Origin: Bin87 sp965115825
GTDB lineage: Bacteria > Chloroflexota > Dehalococcoidia > Lucifugimonadales > UBA3495
NCBI GenBank assembly: GCA_965115825.1
Contig: OZ220464.1
Span: forward strand, 2,418,001-2,482,000
Direction of reading: 5' to 3'
Length of the DNA stretch: 64,000 nt
The position numbers and the translations under genes were made by a program. Every line of letters starts with the position of its first letter. Position 1 is the stretch's first letter. Below the pieces are notes generated by a model. That model was given only the letters and a program-made list of their open reading frames with translations, had not been told where the DNA came from and made no database searches. Shown here piece after piece: positions 25,419 through 33,959 of this stretch.

Positions 25419-26336
25419 TTATGCCCTCGGCAGCGGGGCTCCCGGCGTCGTCATCCGCAAGCTGTACACCGACGTCCGCGCCGTGAACAGCATCGTCCGA
25501 AAATCCGGCCCGCCGAAGGCGCAGTTCGCCGGGATCTCCGGCAGCCGTATGATGCCCAGATGTTCCCCGTTTGGCGCAAACACCCACACGCCGCCCGATC
25601 CCGTACAATAGACCCGCCCCTCGGCGTCCACCTTCATCCCGTCCGGCACGCCATCCTCCGCAGACGCCATGCTCCCGAACACCCGGCTGTTGCTCAGCGA
25701 CCCGTCGGCTGCCACGTCGTAGGCCCGAATGTACTGGTTCTGCTTGACTTCTCCGCCCCAATACTGGTCCGTCGGCTCTCCCGGAGCGCGGGTGTTGGAA
25801 ACGTATAGAGTAGACTCATCCGGCGAGAACGCAATCCCGTTGGGGTAGTCGATATCGGTAGCCTCGGCGGTAACGGTTCCGTCGGGCAAAATGCGCTGGA
25901 TCAGCCCGGCAAACTCAATCTCCTGCTCTTCCGGCGGCACCCGTCCGCTGGGGTTGGTGAAGTAAATGCTGCCGTCGCTGCGGCAAACGATGTCGTTGGG
26001 GCGATGCAGCCGCTTCCCGTCCCACCGGTCGGCCAGCAGCGTAATGGCGCCGTCATGCTCCATCCGGGTGATGCGACGGTTGTCTCCTTCACACATCAGC
26101 AACCGTCCCTGCAAGTCAAACGTCAGCCCATTAGCGCCGCCGCTGGGTTCCCGGATAATTTCCGGCGTACCACCGGAAGGTGGCATCCGGTGAATCACCG
26201 GAGGCTCCCGTCGCAGGTCAACAAACAGCCAGCGCCCTTCAGGACTCCACAAAGGCCCCTCGGTGAATGCAAAGCCGGTAGCCAGCAGCTGCGCTTCTTG
26301 GTTGGGTTCTACAATGTCCGCCAGGTATTCGGTCAT
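25419..26336 (-). CDS. SMP-30/gluconolactonase family protein
   Basis: 305 residues. A six-bladed propeller lactonase family: E-G-P-L-W-S-P-E-G near the start gives the metal-binding Glu, R-P-N-D-I-V-C-R-S-D-G gives the metal-binding Asn, and P-D-G-M-K-V-D-A-E-G gives the Asp. These enzymes open sugar or other lactones with a divalent metal. No signal peptide. AGGAGG lies 6 bases upstream. It sits 13 bases upstream of the oxidase gene in the same operon. Confidence 0.92.
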   Translation of the reverse strand: MTEYLADIVEPNQEAQLLATGFAFTEGPLWSPEGRWLFVDLRREPPVIHRMPPSGGTPEIIREPSGGANGLTFDLQGRLLMCEGDNRRITRMEHDGAITLLADRWDGKRLHRPNDIVCRSDGSIYFTNPSGRVPPEEQEIEFAGLIQRILPDGTVTAEATDIDYPNGIAFSPDESTLYVSNTRAPGEPTDQYWGGEVKQNQYIRAYDVAADGSLSNSRVFGSMASAEDGVPDGMKVDAEGRVYCTGSGGVWVFAPNGEHLGIIRLPEIPANCAFGGPDFRTMLFTARTSVYSLRMTTPGAPLPRA

Positions 26337-26355
26337 GATGCGCCTCCTGTCTGTC

Positions 26356-26380
26356 GTCGTTCCGGCGAAAGCCGGAAACC
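26356..26380. repeat. Palindromic repeat between SMP-30 and class IV aminotransferase genes
   Basis: Contains TCCGGC GAAA GCCGGA, a 6-bp stem with a GAAA loop, preceded by gtcgt. It belongs to the same dispersed family as 55214-55230 and 61991-62022. Confidence 0.6.
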
Positions 26381-26448
26381 GGAAAATACTACAGCCTCAA
26401 ACTCGTTGCGCCGCACGGCGCCGTCATCAAATGCGCGCCGTGGGTTGG

Positions 26449-27360
26449 CTACGGCAAATGCGCCAGGTACTGCTCTGCAAAGTCCATCCCCACCAAATCA
26501 CTGAACGCTGTCATCAGCCGCTCCGTAACCGGCCCCGGGACCTTCCCGTTGCCCACTACCGACCCGTTCACCCCTGACACCGGGCAGATGCACAGGCTGG
26601 TAGAGGTCAAAAACGCCTCATCGGCGGTGTATGCGTCATACAGGTCAAGGTCGCGCTCGGCGGTGGGGATCCCCAACCCGGCGGCCAGATCCAGCGTCTG
26701 GTTGCGCGTTACGCCCTCCAGCACGTATTGCGACTTGGGCGTCATCACCGCGCCGTCCTTCACCAGAAACACGTTGCTGCCCCGTCCTTCCGTCAAATTG
26801 CCGAACTCGTCCAGCAGAATAGCCCAGGCGTCCGGGTCTTCGCCATAGATTTCCAGCTCACCCATTATCAGGTTCAGATAGTTGTGGGTCTTGGCCCTTG
26901 GACTCAAAAAGCGCGGCGGAACGCGCGGCACCGAAGGCGTACTGATGCGCGCCCCGTCCCGGTACAGCGATGCCCGGGCCGCAAAAGGTATGGCATGGCT
27001 TTCAATAATGACGGTGGGCGTGATTCTATCCTGCCGATTCGGCCCCTCTACGCCCCGGCTGACGCGCTGCATCACCCACATATCCTGACCCGTCGGAAGC
27101 AGCGGGTAGTTGTGCGCCACCACAGACTCCGTGGCCTCGGTCATCTCCGCCTTGCTCATCCCCACGTCAATCCGCAGGTAGCGCAGTGAGTTATACAGAC
27201 GGTCGATGTGCCGGTCCAGCCGGAAAGTCTTGCCGCCGAACGTCCGCGTAGCGTCAAACACCGCGTCGCCGTACAAAAACCCCCGGTCGTAAATTGAGAT
27301 GCCCACCTGACCGGCCGGCTTCATCATCCCGTTGTGATAAGCCACCATTTCCTCTGTCAT
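26449..27360 (-). CDS. Class IV PLP aminotransferase, branched-chain-like
   Basis: 303 residues. The fold type IV pattern is clear: G-I-S-I-Y-D-R-G-F-L-Y-G-D-A-V-F-D-A-T-R-T, then S-P-R-A-K-T-H-N-Y-L-N (PLP lysine), E-G-R-G-S-N-V-F-L-V and L-E-G-V-T-R-N-Q-T-L. It could be IlvE, a D-amino-acid aminotransferase, or an aminodeoxychorismate lyase-like enzyme. The setting among catabolic genes favours an aminotransferase of unknown substrate. GGGAGG lies about 9 bases upstream. Confidence 0.88.
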   Translation of the reverse strand: MTEEMVAYHNGMMKPAGQVGISIYDRGFLYGDAVFDATRTFGGKTFRLDRHIDRLYNSLRYLRIDVGMSKAEMTEATESVVAHNYPLLPTGQDMWVMQRVSRGVEGPNRQDRITPTVIIESHAIPFAARASLYRDGARISTPSVPRVPPRFLSPRAKTHNYLNLIMGELEIYGEDPDAWAILLDEFGNLTEGRGSNVFLVKDGAVMTPKSQYVLEGVTRNQTLDLAAGLGIPTAERDLDLYDAYTADEAFLTSTSLCICPVSGVNGSVVGNGKVPGPVTERLMTAFSDLVGMDFAEQYLAHLP

Positions 27361-27408
27361 CGTTATAGCCTCCCCAATTGTCCTGTCAATCCTGCGCCGC
27401 CGGGAAAA

Positions 27409-28299
27409 TTACTTGCGGCGTATCTGAAAGTTGGCCTCTTCTTCCATCGGCAGCACGATAGCCGCCCCATCCAAATCGCCCAGTCCTTGCTCCACGGCTT
27501 CGCCGAACAGTCGATGGGCCAAGTCGCCCGATGGTATCGGCGTTTCCAAATCCCGCGCCATCTCCCGAATCAGTCCCAAGTCTTTCAAAAAGACCCGCAG
27601 TTGCGTCCTGACGCCTTCAAAGTCTCGCTCCAGCATCGCCGGCGCGTTGCGCCCCAGGATAAAACTCTGCCCCCAACCGGAGTTCACCAGCTCAAATACC
27701 AGTTGCGGGTCTGCGCCCGACTTGGCTGCCAGCAGCATGGCCTCCGCCGCCGCCACTTTGTGCACGCCCACCAGCAACTGGTTCACCAGCTTAGCCGCTG
27801 TACCGGAGCCGGTCGGCCCCACGTGCCGCACTACTGCGCCCATCGCGTCAAAAGCCGGCGCAGCACGTTGGTACGCTTCCGCCGGCCCGCCTACCATGAT
27901 GGTCAACGTGCCATCGGTGGCGCGCTCCGTGCCGCCGCTGATGGGCGCGTCCAGGAACAGCGCGCCCCGTTCCTCCGCGGCGGCGGCGCAGGCTTGCGAC
28001 GTGGCCGCGCCTACAGTGCTGTGGTCGACGATAATCTGCCCGGGCCGGGCGTTGGGCAACGCCTCATCCAGCAGCACCGCCTCGCACGTCGCCACGTCCG
28101 GCAGGCAGGCCAGTACGATGTCGCAGTTTCGCATCACTTCGGCGGTGGATGTTGCCGCCCTGGCCCCGGCGTCGGCAATCTGACGCACCTTCTGCTGGCT
28201 CCGGTTGTGCGCCGTCAGGTCGTAGCCGGCCCGCAGCAGGTTGTACGACATGGGTAGCCCCATGCGCCCCAACCCGATAAAGCCAATTTTATCGCTCAA
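27409..28299 (-). CDS. Beta-hydroxyacid dehydrogenase (3-hydroxyisobutyrate / tartronate semialdehyde type)
   Basis: 296 residues from TTG 28299, with GAGGAG 8 bases upstream. The NAD-binding motif is I-G-F-I-G-L-G-R-M-G-L-P-M, the substrate motif D-A-P-I-S-G-G-T-E-R-A, and the catalytic Lys is in G-S-G-T-A-A-K-L-V-N-Q. Such enzymes oxidise short 3-hydroxy acids or reduce tartronate semialdehyde. It is 12 bases downstream of the PhnD-like gene. Confidence 0.9.
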   Translation of the reverse strand: MSDKIGFIGLGRMGLPMSYNLLRAGYDLTAHNRSQQKVRQIADAGARAATSTAEVMRNCDIVLACLPDVATCEAVLLDEALPNARPGQIIVDHSTVGAATSQACAAAAEERGALFLDAPISGGTERATDGTLTIMVGGPAEAYQRAAPAFDAMGAVVRHVGPTGSGTAAKLVNQLLVGVHKVAAAEAMLLAAKSGADPQLVFELVNSGWGQSFILGRNAPAMLERDFEGVRTQLRVFLKDLGLIREMARDLETPIPSGDLAHRLFGEAVEQGLGDLDGAAIVLPMEEEANFQIRRK

Positions 28300-28311
28300 T
28301 TCGTCAACTCC

Positions 28312-29103
28312 TCAGATAAGCCCTTCGGCCAGGGCCGCCGCTTCCACCAACTCCCAACCTTCCTGTATGCCGGGTATCAAGCGGTCGCACGCCTCAGTCT
28401 TCAGCGTCGCCCGGCCGGCTTCATCGCTATCGTCCACCGACGCCAACGCGTCCGTAACTTTCGCCGCTTCCCCGGCGTCCATTTCGGGCCATGCCGTAAA
28501 GCAGCAGTGGCTGTATCCCGGGCTGGTCCAGAAAATCCGCAGCGGCGTGGTATCTATTCCGTACTTGTCTGCCAGCGATTCCATCGCCCGCGCGCTGATG
28601 GCGCCGGCGTCATAAGACTTGTTCAACACCTGCAACGCTACGTCCGCCTGGTCGTCGCTATGCAGACGTGGGCGTTGGTCGCAAAAGTCGGCGGACTTCA
28701 GCGAATGTGACGGGCCGATGCCCATTCCTTTCAGGAAATACACCGGCAACAGGCCGGCCTCCACCGAATCGCGGCCGGCGAATGCGAACCGTGTTCCCGG
28801 CAAATCCTCCACCGTATCTATGCCGGAATCGGCCCGCGTGATAAACCGTGTGGTGAACCCTACGTCAACGTCGCGCATAGCCAGCACGGGAGCGCCATCG
28901 GAAATTGCCCGGCGCATTTTGACGTGAGACAGCGGCCCGTTCCACGCCAGGTTGATTTCGCCCCGCGCGAACGCCTCCACCATGGCATCGTAACCGGAGT
29001 ACAGTAGCCAGTCGTATTCAATCCCGTTACGGCGAAATATGGTTTCCAGCGCCTTGCACAGTTCCAAATGCGCCGGCGAAGCCGTTGCCCCCAGCCTAAT
29101 CAT
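28312..29103 (-). CDS. PhnD-like periplasmic-binding-fold protein without signal peptide
   Basis: 263 residues. It resembles phosphate/phosphonate-type ABC solute-binding proteins (PhnD-like) in Y-D-A-M-V-E-A-F-A-R-G-E-I-N-L-A-W-N-G-P and in D-L-P-G-T-R-F-A-F-A-G-R-D-S. No signal sequence and no ABC transporter partner is found next to it, so it may be a cytoplasmic binding protein or an enzyme of this fold. AGGAG lies about 9 bases upstream of ATG 29103. It heads the reverse-strand row. Confidence 0.75.
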   Translation of the reverse strand: MIRLGATASPAHLELCKALETIFRRNGIEYDWLLYSGYDAMVEAFARGEINLAWNGPLSHVKMRRAISDGAPVLAMRDVDVGFTTRFITRADSGIDTVEDLPGTRFAFAGRDSVEAGLLPVYFLKGMGIGPSHSLKSADFCDQRPRLHSDDQADVALQVLNKSYDAGAISARAMESLADKYGIDTTPLRIFWTSPGYSHCCFTAWPEMDAGEAAKVTDALASVDDSDEAGRATLKTEACDRLIPGIQEGWELVEAAALAEGLI

Positions 29104-29382
29104 CGCCCCATCTCCTGTTCAATCCGATAAACTCTATGCGCCCGTCCCGGCGACAAGCCCGAACCCCGGCGCCAGTCTAACAGCCGGCCCCGGCGCTGCC
29201 AACCGCTGCCTGCAAGCACGCTTACGGTTGTGGAGACCGACACCGCCTATTGCCGTCCGAGCCAGGCAGTAGATGTGAAAACTCCGGCTTTGTTGACGCT
29301 CGCTTGCGGGGATGTTAACCTGCGCCCCGCAGATACGGTTACAACGGTCGGTAACATACGGTCACATTCGGAGGGAGTGAGT

Positions 29383-30474
29383 ATGAAAGCGGCAGTTTTG
29401 CGAGAGGTAAATCAGCCGGTGACGGTTGAGGAGGTGCAGGTGGACGCGCCAGCGCCTCGGGAAGTGCTGGTGCGCACCGAGGCCTCAGGGGTTTGCCACA
29501 GCGACCTTCACTTTGTGGAAGGCCTGTACACTACGCCGATGCCCTGCATCCTGGGGCATGAGGCGGCGGGTACGGTGGAGATGGTGGGCGAACAGGTTGG
29601 CTACGTCAAGCCCGGCGACCCGGTCATTATGTGCCTTTCGGTGTTCTGTGGCACCTGCGAGTACTGCACGCGCGGACAGCCTTACCTGTGCACCAGGACG
29701 GCAGTGACCCGCGGCGCCAGCGACCCGCCCCGGCTGCGCAAGAACGGCGAGGCCATCACCCAGTTCGCCCAACTGGGTTCTTACGCGGCGGAGATGCTGG
29801 TGCACGAGAACGCGCTGGTCAAGGTGGATGACGATATGCCCTTTCCGCAGCTGGCGCTCATCGGCTGCGGAGCGACAACGGGCCTGGGCGCAGTGCTGAA
29901 CACGGCTCGGGTTGAACCGGGCAGCACGGTGGCAGTAGTGGGCTGCGGAGGCATTGGCATCCACTGCGTACAGGCGGCAGCGCTGGCGGGCGCGCTGCGC
30001 ATCATCGCTATTGACACCACCGAGGACAAGCTGGGGCTCGCCCGGGAGTTTGGCGCGACCGATGTGATTGACGCCAGCGCCGGCAACGTCGCCCAGCGAA
30101 TTGTTGACCTCACCGACGGCGGGGTTGACTACTCTTTTGAAGCCATCGGGCTGAAGCAAACGGCCGAGGATTGCTACAATATGCTGCGTCCCGGCGGGAT
30201 GGCAACGATCATCGGAATGGTGCCGGAAGGGGTGAAGATTGAGCTGGACGCAGGCAACTTCCTGCGCCGGGGACGGGCCATCCAGGGCTGCACGATGGGA
30301 TCCAATCGGTTCCGCACGGATATGCCCCGGTACATCGAGTTTTACCGTCAGGGGCGGCTGAAGTTGGACGAGCTGGTGAGCCAGGAACTCAAGCTGTCCG
30401 AAATCAACAAAGCCTTTGCGGACATGAAGGCGGGGAGCGTACGGCGCAGCGTAATAACGGACTTTGAGGGGTAG
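29383..30474 (+). CDS. Zinc-dependent alcohol dehydrogenase
   Basis: 363 residues from ATG 29383, with GGAGGGAG upstream. Medium-chain zinc dehydrogenase: catalytic zinc ligands are in G-V-C-H-S-D and G-H-E-A-A-G, the structural zinc has four Cys in C-G-T-C-E-Y-C-T-R-G-Q-P-Y-L-C, and NAD(P) binds at V-A-V-V-G-C-G-G-I-G. The long C-G-T-C to C insert fits the class III/NDMA-type branch. It would oxidise alcohols or reduce aldehydes. It is divergent from the PhnD-like gene, with about 280 bases between them. Confidence 0.93.
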   Translation: MKAAVLREVNQPVTVEEVQVDAPAPREVLVRTEASGVCHSDLHFVEGLYTTPMPCILGHEAAGTVEMVGEQVGYVKPGDPVIMCLSVFCGTCEYCTRGQPYLCTRTAVTRGASDPPRLRKNGEAITQFAQLGSYAAEMLVHENALVKVDDDMPFPQLALIGCGATTGLGAVLNTARVEPGSTVAVVGCGGIGIHCVQAAALAGALRIIAIDTTEDKLGLAREFGATDVIDASAGNVAQRIVDLTDGGVDYSFEAIGLKQTAEDCYNMLRPGGMATIIGMVPEGVKIELDAGNFLRRGRAIQGCTMGSNRFRTDMPRYIEFYRQGRLKLDELVSQELKLSEINKAFADMKAGSVRRSVITDFEG

Positions 30475-30495
30475 CGGAAACGTCGGATCATTGCA

Positions 30496-30524
30496 ATGCG
30501 CCGGCGCTGTGAGCGTCGGCGCAT
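30496..30524. terminator. Strong hairpin between convergent genes
   Basis: A 13-bp stem with one G-T pair (ATGCGCCGGCGCT and AGCGTCGGCGCAT) around a GTG loop. It lies between the alcohol dehydrogenase stop and the end of the VWA gene. No T-run follows, so termination is likely but not certain. Confidence 0.45.
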
Positions 30525-30575
30525 ACGTCTGCGTCAGTGGGTCGGCTGAAAGAACTGGCGCCAACCCGGGCGGGG

Positions 30576-32419
30576 CTAATCCAATGCTTCGCTGACTTCA
30601 ATGTACTTCCCGCCGGTGCCAATTGCGTACTGTTTTAAGGGATCAAATGAGCGAGTGCAATATGCATCAACGAACTCATCATCGGAGATTCCGATAACCC
30701 GCCGCATTTTCTCATCTGAAAAACGACATGCGGAACTGTCTCCAGTGCCTCTACAGGAGCTTACGTCGCGATAGTTTTCGATACCGGCGGCGCGAAAGTC
30801 GCAATTGATGATGATCTCTTCAAAGCTGTGCGTTATGACGTCAACGATCAGCTCCGGGATGTTGAGGCTGCGGATTGCGGATAAAATATCGTCGCGCTGA
30901 CGATAGTCATGCGCCATGCCGTCTGTAAAAAGGACGATTTTATTGGGTTTGCCGTTAGAGATGGCGCCGTTGTTCATGGCAGAGTCCAGCGCTTGATGCG
31001 CAACCCGGAAGGCCCTGTAGGTGCTCGTTCCCCAAAGGCCGGCAGAGCCCGTGCCCAGCCTCTCTACGGAACTCCGAAAACCGGCTACGCTATCAGCGTG
31101 GCTCATATCGGAGAAAGGCAGCGGCACGTCAACTGATGAATTGAAGGTCATCAATTGCACGGACATAGTTGCAAAATGTTCATGGGCAGTTAGATTGAGC
31201 AACGCGGCACTAACCTCAGCCAGCTCTTCGGCGAAGGACAAGCTATTGTCAATCAGGTAGATTGTGTTTGAGTTAGGTAGGATGGTGCTGGCGAAAGCTT
31301 CGACGAGACTGATTGTTGGAGCCGGCGTCCGAGTCGGCGTCGGCGTAGCAGTAGCCGTTACCGTCCGAGTCGGCGTCGGTGAAGCAGTAGCCGTTACCGT
31401 CCGAGTCGGCGTCGGCGTAGCGGTAGCCGTTCCTGTCCGAGTCGGCGTCGGCGTAGCGGTAGCCGTTACCGTCCGAGTCGGCGTCGGTGAAGCAGTAGCC
31501 GTTACCGTCCGAGTCGGCGTCGGCGTAGCGGTAGCCGTTCCTGTCCGAGTCGGCGTCGGCGTAGCAGTAGCCGTTCCTGTCCGAGTGCCTGCTGGCGCCC
31601 CCGCCAGAGTCCCCGTCGCCGTCGGTGTAAGCGTCGCACTAGCCGTTGGCGTTGGTGAAGCAGTAGCCGTCCCCTAGACATGCCTGCCGACGTCCCCGTC
31701 GCTGTCGGAGTAGGCATAGCCGTTCCCGTCAGCGTGCCGGCCGGCGTCCCCGTTGGCGTCGCACTAGCTCCACCCAGCGTTGCCACGATCGTCGCAGTAG
31801 CCTCTAGTGTTGGCCCTCTTGTAGGCGTAGCCATCACCCCAACAACCCCTACTGGCGCAGAGGATGTAGGCGTAGCCTCCACATCCCCCACCGGAACACC
31901 CGGAAGCCGCGGCGGAGCCGGCAATGTGGGAACGGCCGCCGCCGCCGGTGGGTCTGACACGGCCGAAGACACCGGCGCCTGCATCAGGTCAGGCCCGGCG
32001 GGAGTGCACAGTGTCTGCGGCGGATAAGACAATGCGGGGAGGGCCGGCGTCTGCGGCGCACTGGACTCGACGTAAGCCTCCGGAGTTTCCAGACCGTCGG
32101 ACACAGCGACGACAGCCGGCGCCTCCGTCACGCCGGCCGTAGCCGTCGTAACATCTGCCACCGTGAGCGTAGCGGATGCCATAACTTCCCCATCCTCTTC
32201 CTATATCCCGCACATGAGAAATGCGATCAGCCCCGCCAACAGTAACAAAATCAGTCCAACAAGCAGAATTCTCAACCATCCGGAAACGCCCCGCAGCCGG
32301 CTTTCATCCCCACCATCACCGCCGCCGGCCTGTTCGTCGTCGCTGCCGCCCCGGTCATCACGCTCATCGTATGTAATCCAATGCTGTATCACGAAGCAAC
32401 GCCTTAACCTTGCAGACAT
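30576..32419 (-). pseudogene. Membrane-anchored VWA-domain protein, broken by a stop and a frameshift
   Basis: Read from ATG 32419: a charged region, a transmembrane helix (RILLVGLILLLLAGLIAFLM), then TAG at 32203. The same frame goes on as E-E-D-G-E-V-M-A-S-A-T-L into a Pro/Thr/Ala-rich stalk. At a run of four G (31674-31671) one base seems missing. The frame one step over continues the stalk through a 36-bp minisatellite into a VWA domain with the MIDAS motif D-N-S-L-S (31250-31236) and F-T-D-G-M-A-H-D. Three pieces could be translated (32419-32201, 32182 onward, and a TTG start at 31241), but the last would lose the MIDAS motif. A degraded surface adhesin-like gene is the simplest reading. 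Confidence 0.7.
31327..31590. repeat. 36-bp minisatellite in the VWA stalk
   Basis: Units starting gtccgagtcggcgtcgg recur every 36 bases at 31327, 31363, 31399, 31435, 31471, 31507 and 31543, with a partial unit at 31579. On the coding strand each unit encodes 12 residues of the pattern T-P-T-P-T-R-T. Units differ at two or three fixed positions. Confidence 0.85.
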
Positions 32420-32596
32420 CCGCGCCCAGACGCTGCGATTTTAGCATACCCAGAGCTGCGATTTGTCAAACCGATCCGACAGCGGAGGAAGTCCACGATG
32501 GTTTTCAACCCTATTACAGGGAGGAACCGGGCGGAAAAGGAGCGCGCTTCTCCATCGCTCAATTTGTCCTTCGGCGCTGGCCGGCAGCAACCGCTA

Positions 32597-33871
32597 TCAG
32601 TAAATCACCCCGGCGGTTTCCAACTCGGCGATTTCGGAATGGGTTAGGCCGAGCAGCTGGCCGAAGACGTAGGCGTTGTCAGCGCCAATGTTGCTGTAGT
32701 CGCCGAAGGAGATGGGGGAGCCGGACATTTTGGCGGGGATAGACCAGGACAGGCTTTCGCCCTCGGCCCATTCGGTGGCCTTAACGCCGCGCTGGGCTTC
32801 CCAATACCGGGTGTCCTGGTAGAAGCTGCGGGATTGAAGGTGCTTGCTGTCGTGAAGGTCGCGGCCTTGAGATACGATGCCGGCCGGCACTCCGGCGGCT
32901 TGCAGGGCATCCATCAGCGCGGCGGAGCCCTGCCGGCGGGTCCAGTCGGCGATGGCGGCGTCGAGAGAGTCCTGACTGCGCTGGCGACCGATGCGGGTTG
33001 CGTATTCGGGAGCGGCGGCCCAGGACGGGTCGCCCATAGCCTGGCGGAACCTGGCCCACTGGTCATCGTCGGCGATGGATATCGCGATGTAGCGGTCATC
33101 TCCTGCATTGGAGTCCTGCGAATCAGAGCGCGGGGAGCAGGGATAGACGCCGTGAGGGGCGGCCCAAGCGTCGCGGTTCCCGCGGCGTTGGGGGCTGCGC
33201 CCGTTGACCTGGTAGTCAAGGAGAGCCGGGCCGCAAGTCGCCACGCCGGACTTGAAGATGGAGGATTCCAGGGTTGCAGCTTTGCCGGTAAGGTTTCGGC
33301 GCATTAGAGCGGCGATGATGCCGGCCGGCTGGAAAACTCCGGTATGGTAATCTGAGTAGGAAGTGTTGACTACGCCCGGAGGCTCGCCGGGCAACCCGGT
33401 CATGAGAGACACGCCGGAAAGGTGCTGCACGAGGATGCCAAAGGATTTATAGGTGTAGTAAGGGCCGTGTCCGCCCAGGCCAGTTTGCCACATTACGATG
33501 GCGTCGGGTCGATGTCGCCGCACTTCGGGGAAATCTATGCCCCAGCGGTCGAGGACGCTACGGCGGAAGTTGGTCATAAAGACGTCGCTGATGCGTATGA
33601 TTGCCAGCATCAGGTCGCGGCCGGCATCGGTGCGGACGTCCAGGGTGATGCGACGCTTGCCGCGTTGGTATTCGGGCTGGCCGGCGCCGCGGGACCAGGC
33701 AGGGATGAAGGCCATTTCGTCCAGCGCCTTGTTGGTTTCGACCTTAATAACCTCCGCGCCGAGGGAGCCGAGAATGCGCCCGGTGAGAGGGAGGGCGACG
33801 TAGGGCCCGAACTCAACGACGCGAATGCCGGAGATGGCAAGCGTTGGGTAGTTGGCGGTGACGGTGTTCAT
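32597..33871 (-). CDS. CaiB/BaiF-type CoA-transferase family protein
   Basis: 424 residues from ATG 33871, with GGAGAGG upstream; the longer frame starts inside a palindromic repeat. The family start G-I-R-V-V-E-F-G-P-Y-V-A-L-P, L-G-A-E-V-I-K-V-E and the R-G-K-R-R-I-T-L-D segment are clear. Class III CoA-transferases move CoA between carboxylic acids through an aspartyl thioester. The segment where that Asp is expected reads E-S-S-I-F-K-S-G here, so I cannot confirm the nucleophile. The substrate is unknown. Confidence 0.85.
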   Translation of the reverse strand: MNTVTANYPTLAISGIRVVEFGPYVALPLTGRILGSLGAEVIKVETNKALDEMAFIPAWSRGAGQPEYQRGKRRITLDVRTDAGRDLMLAIIRISDVFMTNFRRSVLDRWGIDFPEVRRHRPDAIVMWQTGLGGHGPYYTYKSFGILVQHLSGVSLMTGLPGEPPGVVNTSYSDYHTGVFQPAGIIAALMRRNLTGKAATLESSIFKSGVATCGPALLDYQVNGRSPQRRGNRDAWAAPHGVYPCSPRSDSQDSNAGDDRYIAISIADDDQWARFRQAMGDPSWAAAPEYATRIGRQRSQDSLDAAIADWTRRQGSAALMDALQAAGVPAGIVSQGRDLHDSKHLQSRSFYQDTRYWEAQRGVKATEWAEGESLSWSIPAKMSGSPISFGDYSNIGADNAYVFGQLLGLTHSEIAELETAGVIY

Positions 33872-33892
33872 GGATCCTCTCCGAAGGGCTGA

Positions 33893-33917
33893 GGTTCCGG
33901 CTTTTGCCGGGGTATCC
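33893..33917. repeat. Palindromic repeat upstream of the CoA-transferase
   Basis: TCCGGC and GCCGGG flank a TTTT loop, with ggt before and gtatcc after. It is another member of the dispersed palindrome family. Confidence 0.5.
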
Positions 33918-33959
33918 TCGTTGTGTGTCAACGGTTTTCACCGGGCCGGGGTGACATTC

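Noticed and set aside
31264..32027. Plus-strand Val/Gly-rich frames
   Set aside because: They are the antisense of the Pro/Thr stalk of the VWA gene and only reflect its repeat.
32498..32645. Plus-strand 49-codon frame with GGAGG about 10 bases upstream
   Set aside because: It overlaps the end of the CoA-transferase gene and its product resembles nothing known. It may be chance.
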